Of a DNA stretch of 49,319 bases, positions 17,675-25,447 are shown in pieces. Source of the DNA: Bacteroidaceae bacterium (GTDB lineage Bacteria; Bacteroidota; Bacteroidia; Bacteroidales; Bacteroidaceae); NCBI GenBank assembly GCA_024693505.1, contig JAILKU010000021.1:1-49319 (forward strand), written 5' to 3'. Both the position numbers and the translations under genes were made by a program. The first letter of the stretch is position 1. Each line of letters opens with the position of its first letter. A model generated the notes under the pieces. That model worked only from the letters and a program-made list of their open reading frames with translations, did not search any database and was not told the origin of the DNA.

Positions 17675-18046
17675 TTATGAATAGACATGGAACATACGCT
17701 CCATCATCTGCCACTTCTCCTCGCTGCGCTGTCCGGGTTCGCACTTCTGGAAAACAGCCATAAAGTCTTCCCACTCAGCCTGACGGGGTCCGGCAGCCAT
17801 CTTCCGCATAGCCTCGTCCCATTCCACATTTTCAGGCGCCTCGCAAATCATCACCAGGCGGGTTCCCAAAATGTAGATCTCCATATCGAGCAGTCCACAG
17901 TCGCGAATGCCCTGCAGGATCTCGGGCCAAATCTGCCCTTCGGCATGACGGCGCCTGTACTCAGCTATCAACTCGGGATCATCACGGAGATCCATTGTCT
18001 GAACCCAGCGACGCACCCCCGTCTTCTGTTTATATCCTTCTTTCAT
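17675..18046 (-). CDS. rhaM: L-rhamnose mutarotase-like protein
   Basis: A 123-residue cytoplasmic protein of the RhaM/DUF718 fold, slightly longer than the usual 104. The key segment EYRRRHAEGQIWPEI has Tyr30 and His34 in the spacing of the catalytic pair of RhaM, followed by the IWPE signature. A dimeric alpha/beta barrel is expected, with DMEIYIL as a core strand. RhaM interconverts the alpha and beta anomers of L-rhamnose; some relatives act on L-fucose, so the sugar is not certain. It is the first gene of the operon with the oxidoreductase and DUF1080 proteins. The nearby GH78 rhamnosidase favours rhamnose. Confidence 0.8.
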   Translation of the reverse strand: MKEGYKQKTGVRRWVQTMDLRDDPELIAEYRRRHAEGQIWPEILQGIRDCGLLDMEIYILGTRLVMICEAPENVEWDEAMRKMAAGPRQAEWEDFMAVFQKCEPGQRSEEKWQMMERMFHVYS

Positions 18047-18134
18047 TGTCTTTTTCTTAACATTTCGGCTGCGAAATTACAAATATTAGTGGAAAAAACC
18101 AAATAATTTTGCATAGAAGTTCGCATTTTGCGGA

Positions 18135-18166
18135 CAAAGATAGCACTTTTTATAAAAAGTGGCAAA
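18135..18166 (-). promoter_or_regulatory. Promoter of the mutarotase/oxidoreductase/DUF1080 operon with palindromic spacer
   Basis: On the minus strand: TTTG (18166-18163), a 20-bp spacer, TATCTTTG (18142-18135). The spacer contains a perfect 18-bp palindrome, CACTTTTTATAAAAAGTG (18144-18161). The leader to the ATG at 18046 would be about 80 nt. A palindrome filling the spacer is a good operator candidate. Confidence 0.7.
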
Positions 18167-18255
18167 CAAATGACAAAAAAACCGCGCAGATGAAAATTAC
18201 GACAGGAGAAGTACGATTTTCCAGTAATCTGTCGCGATTTATAAATAATTTATTG

Positions 18256-18263
18256 TAACTTTG
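18256..18263 (+). promoter_or_regulatory. -7 element for the triple-esterase gene
   Basis: TAACTTTG, 57 bp upstream of the ATG at 18320. It is a perfect TAnnTTTG match. The region around 18232-18236 gives no clear TTTG, so the promoter may need an activator. Confidence 0.55.
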
Positions 18264-18319
18264 CTGCCGCAATCACACAGAAAGTAGCAATAATCACTGT
18301 ATAAAACGGAGCATAAACT

Positions 18320-21300
18320 ATGACGAGAAAAGCATTTTTCATCTTGCTGGCAAGCATATTCTTTATGGCAGATGCAGCAACTTGGGGCGCCCCCAGGCAA
18401 GAAACGGCCCGGAGAGCTGTGCGCATAGCCTGCGTAGGAAACAGCGTTACATACGGGTACGGCATAGCGAACCGCGAGAGGGACAGCTATCCGGCACAAC
18501 TGCAGAGGATGCTGGGCAAGGGATATGAGGTAAGGAACTTCGGGCATTCCGGTGCCACGCTCCTCTCGAAGGGACATCGCCCCTACATCAAACTGCCCGA
18601 GTTCCGTCAGGCACTCGACTACGCCCCCGACTGGGTAGTCATCCATCTGGGTCTGAACGATACAGACCCGCGCAACTGGCCCGACTGGAAGGAGGACTTT
18701 ATCCCCGACTACCGCGCCCTTATTGATTCCTTCCGTACAGCAAATGCCGAGGCACGCATCCTCGTTTGCCTGATGACGCCCATCTTCGACCGTCACCCAC
18801 GTTTCCAAAGCGGTACGCGCGACTGGCATGCTCAGATTCAAGAGGCCATCAGGCAGGTGGCACAGGGCAGCGGTGCCCAGCTCATCGACATCTTCACACC
18901 CCTTCATAGCAGGCCCGACCTCTTCCCCGATGCACTGCATCCCAATCCCGAAGGGGCAGGCATACTGGCCCGGACCGTCTTCGGCGCACTGACCGGCAAC
19001 TACGAAGGACTCCGTCTGCCGCCCGTCTATTCCAGCGGCATGGTTTTACCGCGCGACGAGCACCTTCTCTTAGAGGGTCTTGCCGACGCCAGACGTAGCA
19101 TCAAGGCCGTGCTGAGCCGCGACGGAAAGGTGGTAGAGGAACGCAAAAGTTTCTCGAGGGCTGACGGGACATGGCGAATGGAGTTTCCTCACATGCCTGC
19201 CGGAGGACCATACACCCTCTCGTTCACAGCCACCCCGTTGAACCCAGACCAATACCATATCTATTACCCCGACAAGTATCCCTACTTCCTAGAGAACCTG
19301 ACAAAGAGCGAGGAACAGACGCTGACCATCGACAGTCTGTACTTTGGCGACCTGTGGCTCGCCAGCGGACAGTCGAACATGGAGTTGCGCGTAGACCAGT
19401 GCAACACCCTCGACCAAGACCTGTCCGATGCAGCCCGTCTTGCCGGGCGTCTACACCTTTACAATATGCCGGCACGGGCACGGACGGATGCGGTGGAGTG
19501 GGACGATAGCGTGCTACGCTACACAAACCAGCTCCGGCACATGGACTTCCTGGGATGGAAGAACGCTTCACCAGAGGTTGTACGCCGCTTCTCTGCCGTG
19601 GCCTTCAACTTCGGTCGCGTGCTTTGCGACAGTCTGCCCGACGTTCCAATCGGCATTATCTGCAATGCAGTGGGCGGCTCAACGACCGAGTCCTGGATTG
19701 ACCGCACGACGCTGGAATGGGAGTTTCCCAACATCCTGCGCGACTGGCGCAACGGGGACTTCGGACAGGCTTGGGCCCGTGGCCGCATGACGCAGAACAT
19801 CGCCCATGCCCTCGACAAGGAATCGCCCGCCTACAATCCGCTCCAGCGCCACCCCTACGACCCCGCCTACCTGTTCGAAGCCGCCATCGAGCCGCTCGGT
19901 CACCTGCCTATCAAGGGTGTCATCTGGTACCAGGGCGAGAGTAACGCCCACAACATCGAGGCGCACGAACGGCTGTTCACTCTTCTTGAACAGTCTTGGC
20001 GCAAGCACTTTGCACGTCGCTGGAACTGTGAATTCCAGAAGAAGCCCGAGCTACCCTTCTATACTGTACAGCTCAGCAGTCTGCCCAGGCCGTCGTGGCC
20101 CGCTTTCCGAGATAGTCAGCGCCGACTGGCACAGTCTTTGCCAAATACGGGAATGGTCGTGACCTCTGACCTGGGCGACAAGAACGATGTGCATTACCGC
20201 ACAAAGCGTCCCGTTGGCGAGCGCCTGGCCCTGCAGGCACTCAGGCACACCTATGGCCATAAGCTGGAGAGTGAAGGTCCTACCCTGTGCTATGCAGACG
20301 ACTGGACAGACGGCACCGTTGTGCTGCAGTTTGACCATGCTGACGGTCTGTCCTGCACACGGGGCTTCGAGATTTCCGGTCCCGATGGAATGTTCTATCC
20401 TGCCAACATCCAGATAGACGGCGACAAGATCACTCTCTCATCGCCTTCCGTCAAGAATCCCTCCGCCGTGCGCTATGGCTGGAACGGCTTCACCGATGCC
20501 GATTTGCGTAATGCTTCGGGCTTGCCCGCCTCCACCTTCCAGGTAAAGATTCCCTATGAAGGAAATACTGACGACATACACGCTAAGGGAGGCCGTTTTG
20601 CGTCCCTGAAAATGCCGTGCAGACTGCTGAGCGGCGTCACGGAGCGCGACTATGGCATCTACCTGCCTGGCTGTTACGACTCCGAGTCGAAGCAGACCTA
20701 TCCCGTGCTCTACCTGATGCACGGCGGTGGCGGTTCCCATACCGACTTCGAGCAGCAGCAGCACGTCTCGCAGCTTGCCGACAGCCTCATCGCAGCAGAC
20801 ATCATCCAGCCCATGATCATCGTCTGCCCCGAGGGAAATCAGCAGAACATGATGTACTTCAATGCCGAGAAAGGCAAGAAGGGCGCACCCGACTGGCACT
20901 ACGAGGACTACTTCTTCCAGGAGCTGATGCCCTATATAGAGCAGACCTACCACGGACGGCAGGACAAGGGCGGCCGCGCCATAGCCGGTTTCTCGATGGG
21001 TGGCGGGGCAGCCACAGTCTATGGGGTGCATCATCCCGAGTTGTTCAGTATGGTCTATGACATCAGCGGCTATCTCCGCAGCCAGCCTCTCGAGTTCCTG
21101 AAGAACGACCCGTCAGCCCGTTGGCGCCAGTGGGTGATAGACCAGAACGACCCCATCAAGCGTATCGAGAAAGGGAGTCCAGAGGAAATCGAGGCATGGA
21201 AGACCGTTGACTGGAAGGTGGCAGTCGGCGATTTCGACTTCACCATCGAAAGCAATATGGATCTCATCAGGGCCTTCCGAAAACAACGCATTCTCTACGC

Positions 21301-21394
21301 TATGCATGTCGATAAGGGCGATCATAACGGCATCTGGGTACAGTCCTGCCTTGAGGACGTCCTCATTCGTGCCGACAGGAACTTCCGCCGCTAA
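18320..21394 (+). CDS. Three-domain esterase: SGNH + sialate O-acetylesterase-like + CE1-like
   Basis: A 1,024-residue secreted protein (signal peptide about residues 1-24) with three complete esterase units. Unit 1 (about 35-225) is an SGNH/GDSL hydrolase: Ser42 in GNSVTYG, Asn113 in GLND, and Asp204/His207 in DALHPN. Unit 2 (about 230-745) is SASA/CE6-like: ASGQSNMEL with Ser352, WYQGES and His625. Unit 3 (about 750-1024) is CE1/esterase-D-like: LYLMHGGGG, Ser892 in GFSMGG, an Asp near 971 and His1002. All expected catalytic residues are present, so it probably removes several acyl types (acetyl, perhaps feruloyl) from a decorated polysaccharide. It converges with the DUF4886 gene, 16 bp away. 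Confidence 0.88.
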   Translation: MTRKAFFILLASIFFMADAATWGAPRQETARRAVRIACVGNSVTYGYGIANRERDSYPAQLQRMLGKGYEVRNFGHSGATLLSKGHRPYIKLPEFRQALDYAPDWVVIHLGLNDTDPRNWPDWKEDFIPDYRALIDSFRTANAEARILVCLMTPIFDRHPRFQSGTRDWHAQIQEAIRQVAQGSGAQLIDIFTPLHSRPDLFPDALHPNPEGAGILARTVFGALTGNYEGLRLPPVYSSGMVLPRDEHLLLEGLADARRSIKAVLSRDGKVVEERKSFSRADGTWRMEFPHMPAGGPYTLSFTATPLNPDQYHIYYPDKYPYFLENLTKSEEQTLTIDSLYFGDLWLASGQSNMELRVDQCNTLDQDLSDAARLAGRLHLYNMPARARTDAVEWDDSVLRYTNQLRHMDFLGWKNASPEVVRRFSAVAFNFGRVLCDSLPDVPIGIICNAVGGSTTESWIDRTTLEWEFPNILRDWRNGDFGQAWARGRMTQNIAHALDKESPAYNPLQRHPYDPAYLFEAAIEPLGHLPIKGVIWYQGESNAHNIEAHERLFTLLEQSWRKHFARRWNCEFQKKPELPFYTVQLSSLPRPSWPAFRDSQRRLAQSLPNTGMVVTSDLGDKNDVHYRTKRPVGERLALQALRHTYGHKLESEGPTLCYADDWTDGTVVLQFDHADGLSCTRGFEISGPDGMFYPANIQIDGDKITLSSPSVKNPSAVRYGWNGFTDADLRNASGLPASTFQVKIPYEGNTDDIHAKGGRFASLKMPCRLLSGVTERDYGIYLPGCYDSESKQTYPVLYLMHGGGGSHTDFEQQQHVSQLADSLIAADIIQPMIIVCPEGNQQNMMYFNAEKGKKGAPDWHYEDYFFQELMPYIEQTYHGRQDKGGRAIAGFSMGGGAATVYGVHHPELFSMVYDISGYLRSQPLEFLKNDPSARWRQWVIDQNDPIKRIEKGSPEEIEAWKTVDWKVAVGDFDFTIESNMDLIRAFRKQRILYAMHVDKGDHNGIWVQSCLEDVLIRADRNFRR

Positions 21395-21410
21395 GACAGA
21401 GGGGGAGGCG

Positions 21411-22838
21411 CTATTTCAGATGCTTGCTCACGATACGTTTGCCATTGCCAAGGGTTTTGACAATGATGTATGCGCCGTTTGATACTGTTGATTGCCTGAC
21501 ACCGTTCATGCCATAAATGTACCGGACGGATATCGGACTCCGCACCTTAGACAATTGCGTGGGCACAATCTCCGAAGTATCGGAACGCATAACAGCCACA
21601 GCCCTCACCACCTCTGCATCGCCGACGGGAACAGGTTCCGTATAGCGCAGGGAATGCTCATCTGGCAATGTACCGTCAAGGGTGTAATAGACAACAGCAT
21701 TTTCCTGGCTTGATGAAATAACGAGCAAGCCATCTTCTGTTATTTCCATCTGAGGGGCATCAAGGTGCATCGGGCTATTGACGTACACCGTATCTATCTG
21801 CGTTTCAGTAACATAGATGGTATCGGTTGCAGTCAGATAGACAGTATCTCGCTGAACCACATTAACGGGCATCAACGCAGTCAAACCATAGGGATTTTTC
21901 ACAGCCCACAAGGCGGCTGCCTGAGCTATCGTGGCATTCTCGTCAGTGACGTTCATCGAAGGGTAGCCGGACGTATCCTGTGCGACGTCACATCGTGCCT
22001 TGTTTCCCAATACTGAGATACCGCTCCTCGGAGCAATCAGCGCCTCATAGTAGCAGCAGGCGGCTGCGTACTGGCAGAGGCCCAGCGCACAATGCTGGCC
22101 GTCGCGGGTGAGGTCATACGCATTATTGAGCGAGGTTGTGCGCAGGTTCTGCACTGCCGTGCCGTAGGGAATCACAAAGTCTATGCCGTACTCCTCGCAT
22201 AGCCGCCGCGAACTCTCCGCTATCATTTCCCAGCGTCGCAGCGAGGAATGCTCTTCATTGTCAGCATATTCACTCCAGTAACTGTGCACCAGCGTCCAGC
22301 CGACCTTCGCATGCGGCTGATAAGTCGCCAGCAGACTCAGCAGTTCCTCCAGATAGCCTCCCCTGTCATGCCCGGTCCATTGATCGTAATATGGTGCAAA
22401 GATACTGCGTTGCTGGATGACGATCAAGTCCCACTGCTCTTCCGTCAGCAGACGGCGCCACAACGAACCATCCCCAGCCTCTGCCGTGCCCGGCGCCACA
22501 CTTATCTCCATTCCGCCCATCACCTTCGTCAGCGTACAGGGCTCCGAGTCCTCGTCGTTCCACATATCCACCCAGCTGCGGAACGAGGCTGCCGGACGCG
22601 TCAGCTTGTAGAGGCACATACGACTTGTATCGGAACCGCTGGCCCGGGTCACAAGGGGGAGCAATGCCGTGACGTCGTTGGTGTAGCTGTTCCCGATATG
22701 CAGTACCTTGAGCGAATCCTTGTCCTGCCATCTCTCAGCAGCCCAAAGGTAGGGTGTGAACGACATCGCCATCCCCAGGAAAAGAAGTGGAAACAGTGTG
22801 TTGAAGTACCGATGAGATATGTATTTCAGAATCATCAT
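21411..22838 (-). CDS. DUF4886 (SGNH-like) protein with a T9SS sorting tail
   Basis: A 475-residue protein with an N-terminal signal/anchor region (about residues 8-34). The first domain (about 42-300) is DUF4886: LHIGNSYTND with Ser51 recalls an SGNH block I, and DLTRDGQHCALG recalls the DxxH block, so esterase activity is plausible. A central linker rich in TVY/DTVYV repeats is followed by a chitobiase-C-like segment (YYTLDGTLPDEHSLRYTEP). The last 40 or so residues (YIYGMNGVRQS, GAYIIVKT, KRIVSKHLK) resemble a type IX secretion C-terminal signal, implying export to the cell surface. It is transcribed from its own promoter, divergent from the DUF4038 gene. Confidence 0.75.
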   Translation of the reverse strand: MMILKYISHRYFNTLFPLLFLGMAMSFTPYLWAAERWQDKDSLKVLHIGNSYTNDVTALLPLVTRASGSDTSRMCLYKLTRPAASFRSWVDMWNDEDSEPCTLTKVMGGMEISVAPGTAEAGDGSLWRRLLTEEQWDLIVIQQRSIFAPYYDQWTGHDRGGYLEELLSLLATYQPHAKVGWTLVHSYWSEYADNEEHSSLRRWEMIAESSRRLCEEYGIDFVIPYGTAVQNLRTTSLNNAYDLTRDGQHCALGLCQYAAACCYYEALIAPRSGISVLGNKARCDVAQDTSGYPSMNVTDENATIAQAAALWAVKNPYGLTALMPVNVVQRDTVYLTATDTIYVTETQIDTVYVNSPMHLDAPQMEITEDGLLVISSSQENAVVYYTLDGTLPDEHSLRYTEPVPVGDAEVVRAVAVMRSDTSEIVPTQLSKVRSPISVRYIYGMNGVRQSTVSNGAYIIVKTLGNGKRIVSKHLK

Positions 22839-22900
22839 CTTTCAAGGTTTTTCAAGTCAATGGCAGCAGCTAAGTTATCTCTTTTGCTTTCTGCCGGGGA

Positions 22901-22931
22901 CAAAGATACGATTAAGCGAGCGGATAACAAA
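22901..22931 (-). promoter_or_regulatory. Promoter for the DUF4886/T9SS gene
   Basis: On the minus strand: TTTG (22931-22928), a 19-bp spacer and TATCTTTG (22908-22901). Both boxes match consensus. The leader to the start codon at 22838 is about 55 nt. Confidence 0.75.
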
Positions 22932-23184
22932 ATAAAAGCAACATTTTTATTTTTTATCCCGGGCGGAAGTACTTTCAAACACAGGTTAAAGATACAATTC
23001 TCATATAAATCTCATAGCGCTCAAATGCACATCTCCAGTTTAACCAGTGTATAGCTTCAATAGATCTGTCGTCAAGAATAGGCAAAGCAGACAGGAATAT
23101 ATCATTTTTGCTGAATAAAAGGCAGATGACACAACTTTATACACAATATAAAATAGTATAAAATTGACTAAAATAACATAAATA

Positions 23185-23217
23185 TTTGCCTGCATTGGAA
23201 ATGATTATCTATCTTTG
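23185..23217 (+). promoter_or_regulatory. Promoter for the DUF4038 hydrolase gene
   Basis: TTTG (23185-23188), a 21-bp spacer and TATCTTTG (23210-23217). Transcription would start near 23224, about 29 nt before the ATG at 23253. An in-frame TTG at 23229 lies inside the leader and is not favoured as a start. Confidence 0.75.
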
Positions 23218-23252
23218 CAGCATAAACGTTGCAACTACAAACAATTTATGAT

Positions 23253-24674
23253 ATGTCACACCTGCTAACATTGCTGTCCGTTTTGTTTCTTAGCGCTCAG
23301 CTTGCATCTGCTCATTCAACGGCAAGGACAAGGATGCCCGAGCGCATCAGCGTGTCGTCCAATCACCGGTATCTGGTTGACGAGCAGGGCGAGCCCTTCT
23401 TCTACCTGGCCGACACCGCATGGGAACTCTTCCACCGCCTCAATCGCGAAGAGGCAGACACTTACCTCAGCGACCGTGCCCGGAAAGGCTTTACGGCCAT
23501 CCAGGCCGTGGCAATCGCCGAGCTCGACGGTATCAGCACACCGAATGCATACGGACATCTGCCCTCCGTGGATGAGGACCCGACGCGTCCGGCCGTTGTG
23601 GAGGGTGCCGACAACGATTACTGGGATCATGTAGACTACATCGTCCGCAAGGCGAATGAGAAAGGGCTCTACATAGCCATGCTGCCCACCTGGGGACGTT
23701 ATTGGCACGATGGTAACCGGCCCGTGTTCAATGCCCGGAACGCCCGCACCTATGGCCGCTGGCTGGCCGGCAGATACAAGGAGGCGAAGGTGATTTGGGT
23801 GCTTGGCGGCGACCGCAACCCCGAGAACGACAACCATCGCGAGGTCATCCGCCAAATGGCTCAGGGGCTCATCGAGGGCGATCAGCACACACACCTCATC
23901 ACCTATCATCCGACTGGTTTCTGCGGCAGTGCACAATTCTTCCACGGCGAGGACTGGCTAGACTTCAATATGCGGCAGAACGGACACAACCACTGGGCTG
24001 AGGCATATAAGATGACGCGCGACGACTGGAACCGTTCCGACCCCGTCAAGCCTGTCCTGGACGGAGAACCCATCTACGAGGATCACCCCGTAGCATTCGA
24101 TGCGGGCAAGCGCGGTCATTCCGTGGCTGCCGACTGCCGCAGGGCACTCTACTGGGACCTTTTCAACGGCGCTTGCGGTCACACCTACGGACATCATTCT
24201 GTATGGCAGATGTGGCATCCCGACAAGAGTCCCTATCCCGTCAACAATCCTCTGCTGCCCTGGTATGAAGCCATCAACCAACCTGCTTCAGCTCAGATGC
24301 AATGGGGCAAGAAGCTCATCCTCAGCCGTCCCTATCTGACCCGTATCCCCGCCACCGAGCTCGTTCTCGCAGAGAGCATTATCCCCTCTGCATGGCCGGG
24401 CGAAGGCATCTATCGCTTTGCGGCCACAATGGACACCGACGGCACCTATCTGATGGTATATGCCCCTGTAGGACGCCGTTTCGAAGTGAACACCACGGTC
24501 ATCAAGGCAGACAAGCTCACAGGCTGGTGGTACAATCCCCGCAACGGCAAGTCGGAAAAGATCGGACCGGTCGAGCGAGCCGAACGCGTCAGCTTCATAT
24601 CTCCGAATCCCGGCGAGGAGCTCGACTGGGTGCTCGTCATTGACGATGCCAGTAAGAAGTACAGACGGCCATAA
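23253..24674 (+). CDS. DUF4038 glycoside hydrolase, GH140 (apiosidase)-type
   Basis: A 473-residue secreted protein when started at ATG 23253 (signal peptide MSHLLTLL to LASAHS). The TIM barrel opens with YLVDEQGEPFFYLADTAWELFHRL, the DUF4038 signature, then AELDGISTPNAYG and LPTWGRYW. GGDRNP and LDGEPIYED supply the acidic pair expected for a retaining barrel (Asp and Glu). A small C-terminal beta domain (about 385-473) follows, with WWYNPRNG. The founding GH140 enzyme cleaves apiose from rhamnogalacturonan II, but many DUF4038 proteins remain uncharacterised. Together with GH78, GH2 and GH43 nearby this suggests complex pectin as a target (inference). Confidence 0.82.
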   Translation: MSHLLTLLSVLFLSAQLASAHSTARTRMPERISVSSNHRYLVDEQGEPFFYLADTAWELFHRLNREEADTYLSDRARKGFTAIQAVAIAELDGISTPNAYGHLPSVDEDPTRPAVVEGADNDYWDHVDYIVRKANEKGLYIAMLPTWGRYWHDGNRPVFNARNARTYGRWLAGRYKEAKVIWVLGGDRNPENDNHREVIRQMAQGLIEGDQHTHLITYHPTGFCGSAQFFHGEDWLDFNMRQNGHNHWAEAYKMTRDDWNRSDPVKPVLDGEPIYEDHPVAFDAGKRGHSVAADCRRALYWDLFNGACGHTYGHHSVWQMWHPDKSPYPVNNPLLPWYEAINQPASAQMQWGKKLILSRPYLTRIPATELVLAESIIPSAWPGEGIYRFAATMDTDGTYLMVYAPVGRRFEVNTTVIKADKLTGWWYNPRNGKSEKIGPVERAERVSFISPNPGEELDWVLVIDDASKKYRRP

Positions 24675-24727
24675 CAAACCTTTACAGTTAACCGATAGTT
24701 TTTTCCTCAAGCCCCCAGATCTTTTTT

Positions 24728-24786
24728 GTTGCCAGCCTGGCAACTTATGTTGCTAGCCCAGCAACTTGTGTTGCCAGCCCAGCAAC
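24728..24786. repeat. Three tandem 21-bp hairpin units
   Basis: GTTGCCAGCCTGGCAAC (24728-24744), GTTGCTAGCCCAGCAAC (24749-24765) and GTTGCCAGCCCAGCAAC (24770-24786), exactly 21 bp apart. Each is an inverted repeat with GTTGC/GCAAC arms. The array follows a T-rich run and may help terminate the DUF4038 transcript. Confidence 0.85.
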
Positions 24787-24797
24787 AAAGGCTCAAG

Positions 24798-25304
24798 CAT
24801 TCCCCGCCCCTATAAGGGGAGGGGTTGGGGTGGGGTAAACACCCTGCTAAACATCATTAATCACATAGCTGAACTGTCGGAAGTAATGAAACCCCTGCGT
24901 AGAAACGGCCTGAAGGGCCACCAGCACTTAGCCCAGGGCATCGCCCTGGGAAGGAAGACAAACATTATCTTCGCCCTGAACCAAAGGTCGACGGCCGAAG
25001 GGAAAGTCAAAGGGCAAAAGCCCTACCTGTTTCATTACGCTTTTGCCCTTGCAGGGCGACCTGGGGGCGGCAACGTTACCCAGGGCGATGCCCTGGGCTG
25101 GGAGCCTACAAGCCTTTCAGGCTGTATAGCGGAACATCCGAAACTTAAATCACATAGTCATTAGCAACACTCCTTGCCTACTCCATCCCCTGCTCCCTTG
25201 CCCCGAGCTAAGCTCCCAATCGCAAACGCCTAACTTGCGATTGCCCTTCGGTCGCCAATCACTCCGTTTTTATCGGGTGATTGCCCTTATAGGGGCGGGG
25301 AATG
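24798..25304. mobile_element. MITE-like nested inverted-repeat element, 507 bp
   Basis: The ends are a perfect 21-bp inverted repeat: 24798-24818, starting CATTCCCCGCC, and 25284-25304 as its complement. Inside, AATCACATAG occurs as a direct repeat at 24859-24868 and 25148-25157. These flank an inner unit with a perfect 20-bp inverted repeat: GCCCAGGGCATCGCCCTGGG at 24931-24950, and its complement at 25079-25098. A central 12-bp pair is AAGGGCAAAAGC (25010-25021) and its complement (25039-25050). No transposase is encoded. It fits a non-autonomous, REP/MITE-type dispersed element, or two nested ones. Confidence 0.6.
24816..24835 (+). other. G-quadruplex motif
   Basis: GGGGAGGGGTTGGGGTGGGG: four runs of four guanines with loops of 1, 2 and 1 nt. 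This is about as favourable an intramolecular quadruplex sequence as can be written. It lies inside the left arm of the repeat element, downstream of the DUF4038 gene. Confidence 0.75.
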
Positions 25305-25447
25305 GGCTGGCGCCATTGCTACTCTCTACCGAAAACCCCTTCAACTTTTGAACCTCTTGAACACCTCCGACTTTTGCAGTTTTTGCATTTCGTAAAACAA
25401 GCAATGCATCCTAGGCATTAGCGATTTGGGGGCAGACCAGGAACCAT

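Larger units (their letters stand above)
22839..23252. other. Gene-free divergent promoter region
   Basis: About 410 bp, AT-rich toward the right, separating the divergent DUF4886 and DUF4038 genes. It holds one promoter for each direction (22901-22931 and 23185-23217). Between them (about 22940-23180) I see no gene, strong hairpin or repeat. That length leaves room for regulator binding. Confidence 0.6.
24675..25447. other. Gene-free repeat cluster
   Basis: A 773-bp stretch between the DUF4038 gene and the GH43 gene with no credible gene. A 133-codon open frame within it is made of repeat sequence. It holds three tandem hairpins (24728-24786), a G-quadruplex motif (24816-24835), a nested inverted-repeat element (24798-25304) and further stem-loops around 25217-25243 and 25256-25283. 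Confidence 0.8.

Noticed and set aside
24728..24786. CRISPR array
   Set aside because: The three units are contiguous hairpins with 4-nt gaps; there are no unique spacers and no cas genes.
24766..25164. Open frame of about 133 codons
   Set aside because: It is built from the inverted repeats of the MITE-like element, has no recognisable domain and is a typical spurious gene of such repeats.
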